From contig NZ_JAGEPF010000004.1 in assembly GCF_017573465.1 (NCBI RefSeq), positions 62,001-126,000 of the forward strand: a stretch of 64,000 bases of DNA, in the 5' to 3' direction. The notes beneath the pieces are model-generated. The model was not told where the DNA came from and ran no database searches. It saw nothing but the letters and a program-made list of their open reading frames with translations. This DNA comes from Actinomadura violacea. Its GTDB lineage: Bacteria > Actinomycetota > Actinomycetes > Streptosporangiales > Streptosporangiaceae. The position numbers and the translations under genes are program-made. Shown here in pieces: positions 1 to 9,400 of this stretch. The first letter of the stretch is position 1. Every line of letters starts with the position of its first letter.

Positions 1-221
1 TGCAGGACGAGCGCGATCTGCTGACCCAGTCGGGTCTGCCGGGCCGTCCCTGGTACCGGCACCAGATCTACGCGCCCGGCATGGACACCGGCTACGCCAC
101 GCAACGGCTCCCCGGCCTGAACGACGCCCTGTTCCTGCAGAACGACCCGGCGACCGCGAAGTCCTATGAGGCGCGCCTGTACGCCTCCCTGCGCGCGGCC
201 ACTCGCACCCTCGCCCCCTAG
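1..221 (+). CDS. C-terminal end of an M28-family glutamate-carboxypeptidase-like metallopeptidase (partial)
   Basis: Only the last 72 codons are present; the gene enters from the left edge in the frame beginning at base 3 and stops with TAG at 219-221. The motif GLPGRPWYRHQIYAPG followed by TGYATQRLPGLNDALF matches the end of the transferrin-receptor-like dimerisation domain of glutamate carboxypeptidase II (NAALADase) proteins, where a similar PFYRHVIYAP motif and a PGIYDALF motif occur. The metal-binding catalytic part lies outside the window, so activity cannot be judged. The next gene starts 9 bases after the stop, behind the GGAG that follows it, so the two are probably co-transcribed. 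Confidence 0.8.
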   Translation, partial: QDERDLLTQSGLPGRPWYRHQIYAPGMDTGYATQRLPGLNDALFLQNDPATAKSYEARLYASLRAATRTLAP

Positions 222-229
222 GAGAACCC

Positions 230-1402
230 ATGAAACGCGTTCTCTCGCTCGCCGCGGCGGCCGTCACCGGTTCAGCGCTGGTGGCCGCCGCCGTCCCGGC
301 GGGCGCGGCGCCGTCCCGCAACGGCGGCACGGCCCCGTCCATCTCGAAGGAGCCGTTCGGCACGCTCGCGGACGGCACGAAGGTCGACCGGTACACCCTC
401 ACCAACGGCCACGGCGTCCGCGTGCGGATCCTCACCTACGGCGGGATCGTCCAGACCCTGGAGACGCCGGACCGGCACGGCCGCGAGGCCGACATCGTCC
501 TCGGCTTCCGGACGCTGAAGGACTACGTCGACAAGAACGGCGGCCCGTACTTCGGCGCGCTCATCGGCCGCTACGCCAACCGGATCGCCAAGGGGCGGTT
601 CACCCTCGACGGCAAGACCTACCAGCTAGCCATCAACAACGGCCCGAACAGCCTGCACGGCGGCCTCAAGGGCTTCAACACCAAGGTGTGGAAGGCGCAG
701 CCCATCAAGCACGGCGGCAGCGTCGCGCTGCGGCTCGACTACACCAGCGCGGACGGCGAGGAGCACTACCCCGGCACGCTCAAGACGACCGTCACCTACA
801 CGCTCGGCACCGACGGCCGGTTCCGCGTCGACTACCACGCCACGACCGACAAGGCGACGGTCGTCAACCTCACCAACCACTCCTACTTCAACCTCGCCGG
901 CGAGGGGACGGGCGACGTCTACGGGCAGCGCCTGCGGATCAACGCGGCCCGGTACACGCCGACCGACACCACCCAGATCCCGACCGGGAAGATCGTGCCG
1001 GTGAAGGGCACGCCGTTCGACTTCACCCGGCCGCACGCCATCGGCGAGCGGATCCGCGACGACGACCCGCAGCTGCTCATCGGGCAGGGCTACGACCACA
1101 ACTTCGTGCTGAACCAGCGGCGGCCCGGCGAGATGACCGAGGCGGCCCGGGTCACCGAGCCGCGCTCCGGGCGGATCCTGGAGATCAGCACGACGCAGCC
1201 CGGCGTGCAGTTCTACTCCGGCAACTTCCTGGACGGGACGCTCGTCGGCACCGGCGGCCACGCCTACCGGCAGGGCGACGGGTTCGCGCTGGAGACCCAG
1301 CACTTCCCCGACTCCCCCAACCAGCCGGGCTTCCCGTCCACCGTGCTGCGCCCCGGCCAGGCGTTCGACGCGAGCACCGTCTACCGGTTCTCGGCCCGCT
1401 GA
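230..1402 (+). CDS. galM: Secreted aldose 1-epimerase (mutarotase)
   Basis: A 390-residue galactose-mutarotase-fold protein that interconverts alpha and beta anomers of free aldoses. Residues 1-27 form a Sec signal peptide ending near AGA, so it acts outside the cell, unlike the cytoplasmic E. coli GalM. The active-site residues are all visible: His143 in NSLHGG, His216 in NLTNHSYFNLAG and the catalytic Glu354 in ALETQHFPDSPNQPG. The start is ATG with GGAG just upstream, directly behind the peptidase stop. A hairpin terminator follows. Secretion fits a role in processing sugars released by extracellular hydrolases; several are encoded further right in this window, but a functional link is only inference. 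Confidence 0.93.
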   Translation: MKRVLSLAAAAVTGSALVAAAVPAGAAPSRNGGTAPSISKEPFGTLADGTKVDRYTLTNGHGVRVRILTYGGIVQTLETPDRHGREADIVLGFRTLKDYVDKNGGPYFGALIGRYANRIAKGRFTLDGKTYQLAINNGPNSLHGGLKGFNTKVWKAQPIKHGGSVALRLDYTSADGEEHYPGTLKTTVTYTLGTDGRFRVDYHATTDKATVVNLTNHSYFNLAGEGTGDVYGQRLRINAARYTPTDTTQIPTGKIVPVKGTPFDFTRPHAIGERIRDDDPQLLIGQGYDHNFVLNQRRPGEMTEAARVTEPRSGRILEISTTQPGVQFYSGNFLDGTLVGTGGHAYRQGDGFALETQHFPDSPNQPGFPSTVLRPGQAFDASTVYRFSAR

Positions 1403-1408
1403 TCCGGC

Positions 1409-1440
1409 GGGGCCGCGCGGCCCGCGGACCGCGCGGCCCC
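1409..1440 (+). terminator. Hairpin terminator after galM
   Basis: A perfect 12-bp inverted repeat (1409-1420 with 1429-1440) with an 8-base loop starts 7 bases after the galM stop. There is no T-run, which is usual for high-GC actinomycete terminators. Confidence 0.65.
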
Positions 1441-1478
1441 GGCCGCCCACCAGATCCCCATATGACCCCGCGAACCAC

Positions 1479-1508
1479 CATGATCACGCTACAGTGCCGA
1501 TGATCATG
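1479..1508 (+). promoter_or_regulatory. Candidate operator dyad upstream of the serine hydrolase
   Basis: CATGATCA (1479-1486) and TGATCATG (1501-1508) are exact reverse complements separated by 14 bases, ending 23 bases before the GTG start of the next gene. A TACAGT hexamer lies between the arms and could be a -10 element. This looks like a repressor-binding dyad in a promoter, but no cognate regulator is nearby and the assignment rests on symmetry alone. Confidence 0.3.
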
Positions 1509-1531
1509 AAGCGGGACGAGCAGGGGGACCG

Positions 1532-2830
1532 GTGGATCGGCTCAGCCGGCGTGACTTCGGCAAGATGATGGGGCTCACCGGGCTCGGTCTCACGGCGCCC
1601 GCCCTGGCGGGCGGCTGCGCGACCGAGACCCGGCAGGCGGCGCGGACCGCCGCGGCGGCGCGGACGTGGCGCGTCACGGGAGCCGCCGGGTCGGGCCTCG
1701 GCGGCTTCGACTCGGCCGTCAAGACCCTCATGCAGGCCCGCAACATCCCCGCCGGGGCGCTCGCCGTCATGCGCAAGGGGAAGCTCGTGCTGGCGCGCGG
1801 CTACAGCTGGAGCGACGACGCCTCGCTGAGCGTCCAGCCGACCTCCCTGTTCCGGCTCGCGAGCCTGAGCAAGGCCGTCACCGCCACCGCCGTCATGACG
1901 CTGGTCCAGGCCGGGAAGCTCAGCCTGGACGCGCCCGTGACGAGCCTGCTGACGCTGACGCCCCCGGCCGGCGGGTCGCTGGACCCGCGCCTCGGGCAGG
2001 TCACCGTCCGGCGGCTGCTCCAGCACCTCGGCGGCTGGGACCGCAACATCTCCGGCGACCCGACCACCAAGGACCGCAGCATGGCCGCGCTGCTCGGCGT
2101 GCCCCTCCCCGTCACGAAGGAGGACATGGTCCGCTACGGGGCGGGATGGAAGCTCGACCACGACCCCGGCACCACCTACGCCTACAGCAACTACGGCTAC
2201 CTGCTCCTCGGCCAGATCGTGGAGAAGGTGTCGGGGACGTCCTACGCCTCCTACGTCCAGCAGAAGGTCCTGGCCCCGGTCGGCATCACGCGCATGCGGC
2301 CCGGCAAGTCCCTCCAGAAGGACCGCGCGCCCGGCGAGGTCCCGTACTTCTCGCAGTACACGGGTCCGTCGGTGTTCGACGCGGCGGGGACGACCGTGCC
2401 CACCCCCTACGGCGGCTACAACGTGGAGAACCGCACGGCGATGGGCGGATGGCTCGCCTCGGCCGTCGACTACGTCCGGTTCACCGAGATCTTCGACGGC
2501 GGCACGAGCGTGCTGAACTCCGCGTCCATCGCCTCGGTCTTCGCCAAGCCCGAGACGGGGCTGAACTCCGGCGGCTCCTACTACGGCTTCGGCTGGTTCG
2601 CCAGGGACGTCACGGGCGGCCGCAACACCTGGCACGACGGCTCCGACCCCGGGACGAGCACGATCGTGACGCGCCGCTACGACGGCGTGACATGGGCCCT
2701 GCTGTTCGACCAGCGCGACGACCCGTCCGGCCTCGCCTACAGCTACGACGCCTTCAGCGCCCCGCTGCACACGGTCGCGAACGGGCTGAGCGGCTGGCCC
2801 TCCGTGGACCTGTTCGGCAACTACTTCTAG
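1532..2830 (+). CDS. Tat-exported serine hydrolase, class C beta-lactamase / D-Ala-D-Ala carboxypeptidase family
   Basis: A 432-residue serine hydrolase. The GTG start gives MDRLSRRDFGK, a twin-arginine signal, followed by a hydrophobic stretch and AGGCA near residue 29, which may be a lipobox although its spacing is not ideal. The catalytic triad of motifs of the penicillin-recognising family is present: SLSK (Ser111, Lys114), YSN (Tyr218, Asn220) and HDG near residue 370. Family members include esterases, peptidases and beta-lactamases; the substrate cannot be told from sequence. Length and motif spacing are normal for the family. It converges on mtnA, and the two reading frames share the bases CTAG as overlapping stop codons. 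Confidence 0.88.
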   Translation: MDRLSRRDFGKMMGLTGLGLTAPALAGGCATETRQAARTAAAARTWRVTGAAGSGLGGFDSAVKTLMQARNIPAGALAVMRKGKLVLARGYSWSDDASLSVQPTSLFRLASLSKAVTATAVMTLVQAGKLSLDAPVTSLLTLTPPAGGSLDPRLGQVTVRRLLQHLGGWDRNISGDPTTKDRSMAALLGVPLPVTKEDMVRYGAGWKLDHDPGTTYAYSNYGYLLLGQIVEKVSGTSYASYVQQKVLAPVGITRMRPGKSLQKDRAPGEVPYFSQYTGPSVFDAAGTTVPTPYGGYNVENRTAMGGWLASAVDYVRFTEIFDGGTSVLNSASIASVFAKPETGLNSGGSYYGFGWFARDVTGGRNTWHDGSDPGTSTIVTRRYDGVTWALLFDQRDDPSGLAYSYDAFSAPLHTVANGLSGWPSVDLFGNYF

Positions 2831-3864
2831 CCAGCCGGGCGGCGGGACCCCCCGGGCGTCTCCCCGGCCGCCACCTCCAGCACGCCCGTCTCGGTGACCA
2901 GCGCGGTCACCAGGCGGGCGGGGGTGACGTCGAAGGCGGGGTTGGACGCGCCGGCGCCGTCCGGGGCCGTCCGGACGCCGCCCCAGGCCAGCACCTCGCC
3001 CGGGTCGCGCTCCTCGATCGGGATCAGGTCGCCGGACGCGAGCGACAGGTCCACGGTGCTCCACGGCGCGGCGACCACGAAGGGGACGCCCGCCGCCGCG
3101 CACGCCAGCGCGACGCCCACCGAGCCGACCTTGTTGGCGGTGTCGCCGTTGGCGGCGATCCGGTCGGCGCCGATGATCGCGACGTCCACCATCCCGCGCA
3201 GGATCGCCCCCGGCGCGGCGCCGTCCGCCTGCACCAGGCACCGGATCCCGGCGCGGACCAGCTCCCAGGCCGTGAGGCGGGCGCCCTGCAGCAGCGGGCG
3301 CGTCTCGTCGGCGTAGACCGTCTCGACACGGCCGCGGTCGTGCAGTTCCCGGACGACGCCGAGGGCCGTCCCCCAGCCGGCGGTCGCGAGAGCGCCCGCG
3401 TTGCAGTGCGTGAGGATGCGCAAGGGGCGGTCCTGCGCGCGCGCCGTGATCCAGTCGGCGCCGAACGCGCCGATGGCCCGGTTGTTGCGGATGTCCTCGT
3501 CCAGGAGGGCCTGCGCCTCGGCGACCACCGCGTCCACGCCCTTGGCGGCCAGCGGGGCGGCCCGGTCGACACCTGCCGCGAGGTTCACCGCGGTCGGACG
3601 TGCCTCGCGGACCCGTGCGATCGCCGCGTCGCGCGCCGCGTCGTCCCAGCCCTCGCGCTCGGCCTGGAGCATCGCGATGGCGACGCCGAACGCGCCGGCC
3701 ACGCCGAGCGCGGGCGCGCCGCGCACCACCAGCCGCCGGATCGCGTCCACGAGGGCGTCGACGTCGCGCACCACCACATGCTCGACGCGCCCGGGCAGCA
3801 CGGTCTGATCCAGCAGCCGCAGCCCGTCCCCGGCCCACTCCACGGTCCGCACGTCGTCGGTCAT
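2827..3864 (-). CDS. mtnA: S-methyl-5-thioribose-1-phosphate isomerase
   Basis: A 345-residue enzyme of the methionine salvage pathway that converts methylthioribose-1-phosphate to methylthioribulose-1-phosphate in the cytoplasm. Recognisable family motifs are RGAPALGVAGAFG (48-60), THCNAGALATAGWGTALGV with the catalytic Cys154, and IGADRIAANGDTANKVGS with the catalytic Asp234. The frame is open upstream to 3945, but the ATG at 3864 (MTDDVRTVEW) matches the usual family N-terminus and is preferred. No other salvage genes (mtnK, mtnB and so on) are adjacent, so the gene stands alone here. It is divergent from the imuA' operon across a 158-bp gap. Confidence 0.93.
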   Translation of the reverse strand: MTDDVRTVEWAGDGLRLLDQTVLPGRVEHVVVRDVDALVDAIRRLVVRGAPALGVAGAFGVAIAMLQAEREGWDDAARDAAIARVREARPTAVNLAAGVDRAAPLAAKGVDAVVAEAQALLDEDIRNNRAIGAFGADWITARAQDRPLRILTHCNAGALATAGWGTALGVVRELHDRGRVETVYADETRPLLQGARLTAWELVRAGIRCLVQADGAAPGAILRGMVDVAIIGADRIAANGDTANKVGSVGVALACAAAGVPFVVAAPWSTVDLSLASGDLIPIEERDPGEVLAWGGVRTAPDGAGASNPAFDVTPARLVTALVTETGVLEVAAGETPGGSRRPAG

Positions 3865-3963
3865 ACCGCCCATTCTGCCCGCCGGACGGCGTGAAGCCGT
3901 ACCCGGCAAGGCTTTTCGCCGCCCGGAGCCGCCCCGGACATCCATACCGTGACCTGCGGTAAC

Positions 3964-3989
3964 TTGACACGAGTCGAACCTGTGTTCGA
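3964..3989 (+). promoter_or_regulatory. LexA (SOS) box and promoter for imuA'-imuB-dnaE2
   Basis: TCGAACCTGTGTTCGA at 3974-3989 is a perfect match to the actinobacterial/mycobacterial SOS box TCGAAC-N4-GTTCGA. A TTGACA -35-like hexamer sits at 3964-3969, so LexA bound at the box would cover the promoter spacer and -10 region. The box ends 33 bases before the GTG start of imuA'. In mycobacteria the orthologous genes are LexA-controlled, so DNA-damage induction is the expected behaviour here. Confidence 0.88.
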
Positions 3990-4022
3990 AATTATGGGGA
4001 GGGGCCGAGAGGAGGGACGACC

Positions 4023-4832
4023 GTGCCGGAGGCGGCGCTGCGGGACCTGGCGAGGTCGCTGGAGCACGCGTCCGCGCCGCCCGCCCGCGCGGTCCCCGTG
4101 CTGCACGCGCTGCGCCCGGTGGTGCCCGGCGGGCTGCGCCCCGGCTCGGCCGTCGGGCTCGACGGCCCCGGCGCGGCCTCGCTGGCCCTCGCGCTCGTCG
4201 CGGGCGTCTCCCGGCACGGCGGCGCCGACGGCGAGGGCGGCTGGTGCGGGATCGTCGGCGTCCCGTCGTTCGGCGTCGTCGCCGCCGCCGGGATGGGCGC
4301 CGAACCCGAGCGGCTGCTGCTCGTCGACGACCCCGGCGACCGCTGGCCCGACGTCGTCGCCGCGCTCGCCGAGGCGGTCGAGCTGGTGCTGCTGTGCCCG
4401 CCGGAGCGGCCCGGCGCCGCCGCCGTCCGCCGGCTGTCGGCGCTCGCCCGCAAGCACGGCTGCGTCCTCACCCTGACCGGCCCGTTCGCCCGCGACTGGC
4501 CGGGCGTCCGGCTGCGCCTGCGGCTGGACGCCGTCGCCTGGGAGGGCGTCGGCGACGGGCACGGGCGGCTGCGCGGCCGCCGCGCCCGGGTCGTCGCCGA
4601 AGGCCGCGACGCCCCGGGCCGGGGCCGCCGCGCGGACCTGTGGCTGCCCGCCGCCGACGGCGGCGTCCGGCCCGCCGAGCCGGTGCGGCCGCCGCTGGAG
4701 ATCGTCCCGCCGGCCGCGGTGCGGGACGGCGCGCCCGTCCACACCCGCCGCGACGGCGCACCGGCCGCCGTCCGCGCGCTACCGGCACAGGCCATGGACC
4801 CGGCGCACGCCGGCGGGAAGGGGATCGCGTGA
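4023..4832 (+). CDS. imuA': ImuA'-type mutasome accessory protein (RecA-like fold, degenerate ATP site)
   Basis: A 269-residue protein at the first position of an imuA'-imuB-dnaE2 operon. In mycobacteria ImuA' and ImuB are required for DnaE2-dependent damage-induced mutagenesis. The N-terminal half resembles a RecA core (GLRPGSAVGLDGPGAASLAL, about 38-57), but the Walker A lysine expected in RecA is missing, so ATP hydrolysis is unlikely. The C-terminal third is Pro/Arg/Gly-rich and low-complexity. The start is GTG with a purine-rich GGAGGG ribosome site. The stop overlaps the imuB start (GTGA), which implies translational coupling. Family assignment relies on operon context and the RecA-like pattern more than on close similarity. 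Confidence 0.85.
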   Translation: MPEAALRDLARSLEHASAPPARAVPVLHALRPVVPGGLRPGSAVGLDGPGAASLALALVAGVSRHGGADGEGGWCGIVGVPSFGVVAAAGMGAEPERLLLVDDPGDRWPDVVAALAEAVELVLLCPPERPGAAAVRRLSALARKHGCVLTLTGPFARDWPGVRLRLRLDAVAWEGVGDGHGRLRGRRARVVAEGRDAPGRGRRADLWLPAADGGVRPAEPVRPPLEIVPPAAVRDGAPVHTRRDGAPAAVRALPAQAMDPAHAGGKGIA

Positions 4833-6388
4833 CGCGGGTGCTGGCGGTGTGGTGCCCGGACTGGCCCGTGACGGCCGTCGGGGTGGACGCCGGGACGGCC
4901 GGGGCCGCGGTGGTCCAGGGGCGGATCGCGGCCTGCTCGGCGGCGGCGCGGGCCGAGGGCGTCCGGCGCGGGCAGAAGCTGCGGGACGCGCAGCGCCGGT
5001 GCCCCGGCCTGGTCGTGCGCGAGCGCGACACCGACGCGGAAGGGCGGCTGTTCGAGGCGGTCGTCGAGGCGGTCGCGGAACTGGCGCCGCGCGTCGAGGT
5101 GGTGCGGCCCGGGCTGTGCGCGATCGCGGCGCGCGGACCGGCGCGGTTCTACGGCGGCGAGGAGGCGCTGCGGGTCCTGGTGCAGGACACGGTCGTCGAG
5201 GCCGGACACGACTGCGGGTCCGGGATCGCGGACGGGCTGTTCGCCGCCGAGCTCGCCGCGCGCGCCGGGCAGGGCGGCGTGGTCGTGCCGGAGGGCGGCG
5301 CGGCGGCGTTCCTCGCGCCGTACCCGCTGTCGGTGCTCGACCGCCCGGAGCTGGCCGACCTGCTGGCGCGCCTCGGCGTCAGGACGCTCGGCGCGTTCGC
5401 GGACCTGCCGTCCGGGCACGTCGCGGGCCGGTTCGGCACGGACGGGGCGCTGGCGCACCGGCTGGCGCGCGGCGAGGAGCCCCGCCCGATCGCGCCCGTC
5501 CGGGCGGCGGCGGACCTGTCGGTCCGCGCGGCGTTCGACCCGCCCGCCGAGCACGCCGAGCAGGTGGTGTTCGCGGCGAAGCGGCTGGCCGACGAGCTGC
5601 ACGCGGGCCTGGCGGCGGGCGGCCTCTCGTGCGTGCGGCTTGAGGTCGAGGCGGGGTTCGCCGACGGGCACGTCCTGCGGCGGCTGTGGCGGCACGACGG
5701 GCGGCTGTCGTCGCTGGCCGTCGCCGAGCGGGTGCGGTGGCAGCTGTCGGCGTGGCGGGACGGCCGCCCGGCCGCCGGCACCGACCCGGAGGGCATCGAG
5801 GCGCCCGCCGAAGAGGAGGCCGTGTGGGGCGGCGTGACGTGGCTGGAGCTGGCGCCCGACCAGCTCGTCCCGGACGGCGGGCGACAGGAGGCGCTGTGGG
5901 GCCGGACCGCCGTCACCGACCGCATCGCCCGCGCCGCCGACCGGATCCAGGGGCTGCTCGGGCACGGCGCGATCACCCGTCCGGTGCTGGCGGGCGGGCG
6001 CGGGCCGGGCGAGCAGGTCGTCCGGGTGCCGGTCGGCGACCTGCCGCCGGCGAACCTCCCGGACGGGCCGTGGCCGGGGCGGCTGACCGCGCCCGCGCCC
6101 GCCGTCGTGCCGGTGGCGGCGCCCGAGGCGCGGCTTCTCGACGCGGACGGGGAGCCGGTCGTGGTGTCGGCGCGGTGCGCGGTGTCGGCGCCGCCCGCCG
6201 CACTGCTGGTCGGCGGCCGTCCGGCGGCGGTGACCGGCTGGACGGGCCCATGGCCGGCCGACGAGCGCTGGTGGGACCCGGAGAAGGCGCGCCGCCGCGC
6301 CCGGTTCCAGGTCGTCACCGAGACCGGCGCCGCCTACCTCCTGGCCGTCGAGCACGGCCACTGGCACGTGGAGGCGACCTATGACTAG
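4829..6388 (+). CDS. imuB: ImuB, catalytically inactive Y-family polymerase homologue
   Basis: A 519-residue Y-family-like protein that in the known mutasome bridges DnaE2, ImuA' and the beta clamp at damaged DNA. The start is the GTG overlapping the imuA' stop by 4 bases; the frame is open further upstream but VTRVLAVWCPDWPV is the typical N-terminus. The first active-site region reads VWCPDWPVTAVG, and the place where Y-family polymerases carry their second acidic motif reads GLCAIAARGPARFYGG, with no Ser-x-Asp-Glu. Loss of the acidic triad is characteristic of ImuB. The C-terminus (WWDPEKARRRARFQVV, about 488-503) matches the conserved ImuB tail. A long hairpin separates it from dnaE2. Confidence 0.9.
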   Translation: MTRVLAVWCPDWPVTAVGVDAGTAGAAVVQGRIAACSAAARAEGVRRGQKLRDAQRRCPGLVVRERDTDAEGRLFEAVVEAVAELAPRVEVVRPGLCAIAARGPARFYGGEEALRVLVQDTVVEAGHDCGSGIADGLFAAELAARAGQGGVVVPEGGAAAFLAPYPLSVLDRPELADLLARLGVRTLGAFADLPSGHVAGRFGTDGALAHRLARGEEPRPIAPVRAAADLSVRAAFDPPAEHAEQVVFAAKRLADELHAGLAAGGLSCVRLEVEAGFADGHVLRRLWRHDGRLSSLAVAERVRWQLSAWRDGRPAAGTDPEGIEAPAEEEAVWGGVTWLELAPDQLVPDGGRQEALWGRTAVTDRIARAADRIQGLLGHGAITRPVLAGGRGPGEQVVRVPVGDLPPANLPDGPWPGRLTAPAPAVVPVAAPEARLLDADGEPVVVSARCAVSAPPAALLVGGRPAAVTGWTGPWPADERWWDPEKARRRARFQVVTETGAAYLLAVEHGHWHVEATYD

Positions 6389-6400
6389 CCGCCCCCCTCT

Positions 6401-6464
6401 CGTTGACTTGCGGCGTGTCGGCCTTAAACGGCGGCTTTTAAGGCCGACACGCCGCAAGTCAACG
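6401..6464 (+). repeat. Dispersed hairpin element, copy 1 (imuB-dnaE2 gap)
   Basis: A perfect 28-bp inverted repeat (6401-6428 with 6437-6464) and an 8-base loop, 12 bases after the imuB stop and 28 bases before the dnaE2 start. The core ACTTGCGGCGTGTCGGCCTTAA and its complement recur at 13391-13454, but the copies differ at two base pairs in a compensatory way (G-C to C-G near the base, A-T to G-C near the loop). In RNA it would form an extremely stable hairpin. It could attenuate or terminate transcription between imuB and dnaE2, or be a small mobile palindrome; which one is not decided by sequence. Confidence 0.9.
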
Positions 6465-6492
6465 TGGGGGGCGGGCGAGGGCGGGGGGCTTC

Positions 6493-9400
6493 GTGGGTTG
6501 GCATAATCCGCCGATCTCGTGGCGGGAGTTCGAGGAGAAGCTGTCGTGGCGGCCCGGCGGGCGGGCCCCGCAGGAGGCGCCGGACGAGCCGGAGGCGCCG
6601 CGCCGCGCGGAGGGCGGCGTGCCGTGGGCGGAGCTGCACGTCCATTCGTCGTTCAGCTTCCTCGACGGCGCCAGCTCCCCGGACGCGCTGGTCGCGGAGG
6701 CGGCGCGGCTCGGCGTCGAGACGATGGCGATCACCGACCACGACGGGATGTACGGGGCGGTCCAGTTCGCGCAGGCGGCGCACGAGGCGGGCATCGAGAC
6801 GGTGTTCGGCTCCGAGCTGAGCCTCGGGCTGCCGGGCCCGCAGACCGGCGAACCCGACCCGGCGGGCCGGCATCTGCTGGTCCTCGCGCGAGGGCCGGAG
6901 GGCTACGCGCGGCTCTGCTCGGCGATCACCGGGGCGCAGCTCGCGGGCGGGCGCAAGGGCCGTCCGGTGTACGACCTGGACGCCCTCGCCGAGGCCCACG
7001 ACGGCCACTGGGCGGTGCTGACCGGGTGCCGGAAGGGCCCGGTTCCGGCCGCGCTGGAGTCCGGCGGCCCCGACGCGGCGGAGCGGGAACTGCGGCGGAT
7101 GGTGGAGATGTTCGGCCGCGAGAACGTGTTCGTGGAGCTGGTCGACCACGACCAGCCGGACGACGACGAGCGCAACGACGTGCTGTTCGAGCTGGCCGCA
7201 CGCGTCGGCGTGGACGCCGTCGCGTCCAACAACGTGCACTTCGCCGCGCCGGGCGCCGACGCGCGGCTCGCGCAGGCGATGGCGGCGGTGCGGGCGCGCC
7301 GCGGCATGGACGACATGGTCGGGTGGCTGCCCGCGGGCGGCACCGCGCACCCGCGCAGCGGCGCGGAGATGGCCCAGCGCCTCGCACGCTTCCCCGGTGT
7401 CCTCGAACGGACGGTGGAGCTGGGCCGCGAGTGCCGGTTCGGGTTCGACGTGGTCGCGCCGCGCCTGCCCGACTGGCCCGTCCCGGACGGCCACAGCGAG
7501 GCGTCCTGGCTGCGGCACCTGGTGAAGGAGGGCGCGCTGAAGCGGTACGGGCCGCCGGAGGCCGAGCGGGTCGCGGGCGCGTACGCGCAGATCGCCAAGG
7601 AGCTGGACGTCATCGAGCAGCTCAAGTTCCCCGGCTACTTCCTGATCGTCCACGACATCGTCGAGTTCTGCCGGAACGAGGGGATCCTGTGCCAGGGGCG
7701 CGGGTCGGCGGCGAACTCGGCGGTCTGCTACGCGCTCGGCATCACCGGGGTCGACGCCGTCCGGCACGGGCTGCTGTTCGAGCGGTTCCTGTCCCCGGGA
7801 CGCGACGGCCCGCCGGACATCGACCTCGACATCGAGCACAAGCGCCGCGAGGAGGCCATCCAGTACGTCTACAACAAGTACGGGCGGCAGTGCACGGCGC
7901 AGGTCGCGAACGTCATCAGCTACCGGCCGCGCATGGCCGTCCGGGACGCTGCGCGCGCGCTCGGTTTCTCCCCCGGCCAGCAGGACGCGTGGTCCAAGAG
8001 CATCGACCCGCGCGACCCGGTCGGCACCGAGACCGACATCCCCGCGCCCGTCATGGAGCTGGCGAACCGGATGCTGACGCTCCCCCGCCACCTCGGCATC
8101 CACTCCGGCGGCATGGTCATCGCGGACCGCCCCGTCGGCGAGATCTGCCCGATCGAATGGGCGACGATGCCGAACCGCAGCGTCCTGCAATGGGACAAGG
8201 ACGACTGCGCGGCGGCCGGCCTGGTGAAGTTCGACCTGCTCGGCCTCGGCATGCTCGCAGCCCTGCACGACTGCTTCGACCTGGTCGCCGAGCACCACGG
8301 GCCGCGGCACGACCTCCAGTCGATCCCGCCGGAGGACCCCGAGGTCTACGACATGCTGTGCGACGCCGACACCGTCGGGGTGTTCCAGGTCGAGTCCCGC
8401 GCGCAGATGGCGACGCTGCCGCGGCTGCGCCCGCGCGAGTTCTACGACCTGGTGGTCGAGGTCGCGCTGATCCGCCCCGGCCCGATCCAGGGCGGGTCCG
8501 TCCACCCGTACCTGCGGCGCCGCAAGGGCCTCGAACCGGCCGCCTGCCCGCACCCGCTGATGGAGCCGGCGCTGCGCCGCACGCTCGGCGTCCCGCTGTT
8601 CCAGGAGCAGATGATGCAGCTCGCCGTGGACTGCGCGGGCTTCACCCCGAACGAGGCCGACCAGCTCCGGCAGGCGATGGGCGCCAAACGCGCGCCCGAA
8701 CGCGTCGAGCGGCTCCGCAAGCGGCTGCTGGACGGGATGGCCGAGCGCGGCGTCCCCGCCGCCATCGCCGAGAGCGTCTACGAGAAGATCCTCGGCTTCA
8801 CCGGGTTCGGGTTCCCCGAGTCGCACGCGCAGAGCTTCGCGCACCTGGTGTACGCGAGCGCCTGGCTGAAGCGGCACTTCCCCGCCGCGTTCACGGCGGC
8901 GCTCGTCCGCAACCAGCCGATGGGGTTCTACAGCTCGCAGTCGCTGCTGGCGGACGCGCGGCGGCACGGCGTCGTCGTCCGCGGCGTCGACATCAACGCC
9001 AGCGACGTGCATCCGACGCTGGAGGAGCCCATCGAGGTGACGTCGGACCATCCGCACGCGCCCGCCGCGCCGCAGCCCGCGATCCGCGCCGGCCTCACCG
9101 GCATCCGCAACCTCGGCGACGACACCGCCGAACTGATCGCCGCCGGACGGCCCTACACGAGCATGGAGGACCTGGCCCGGCGCGTCCCCCTGCCGGCGGC
9201 CGCGCTGGAGGCGCTCGCGACCGCCGGCGCGTTCGAGAGCCTCGGCATGACGCGGCGCGAGGCGCTGTGGGCGGCGGGCGCGCTCGCCGGCACCGGCCCC
9301 GGGCAGCTCGAAGGCGTCACGCCCGGCGCGGCCGCCCCCGCGCTGCCGCCGATGACGCCGATCGAGGAGACCCTCGCCGACCTGTGGGCCACCGGCGTCT

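Noticed and set aside
6389..6492. A second SOS box in front of dnaE2
   Set aside because: I looked for TCGAAC-N4-GTTCGA or a close variant and found only the dispersed hairpin. The TTGACT inside it is part of the palindrome.
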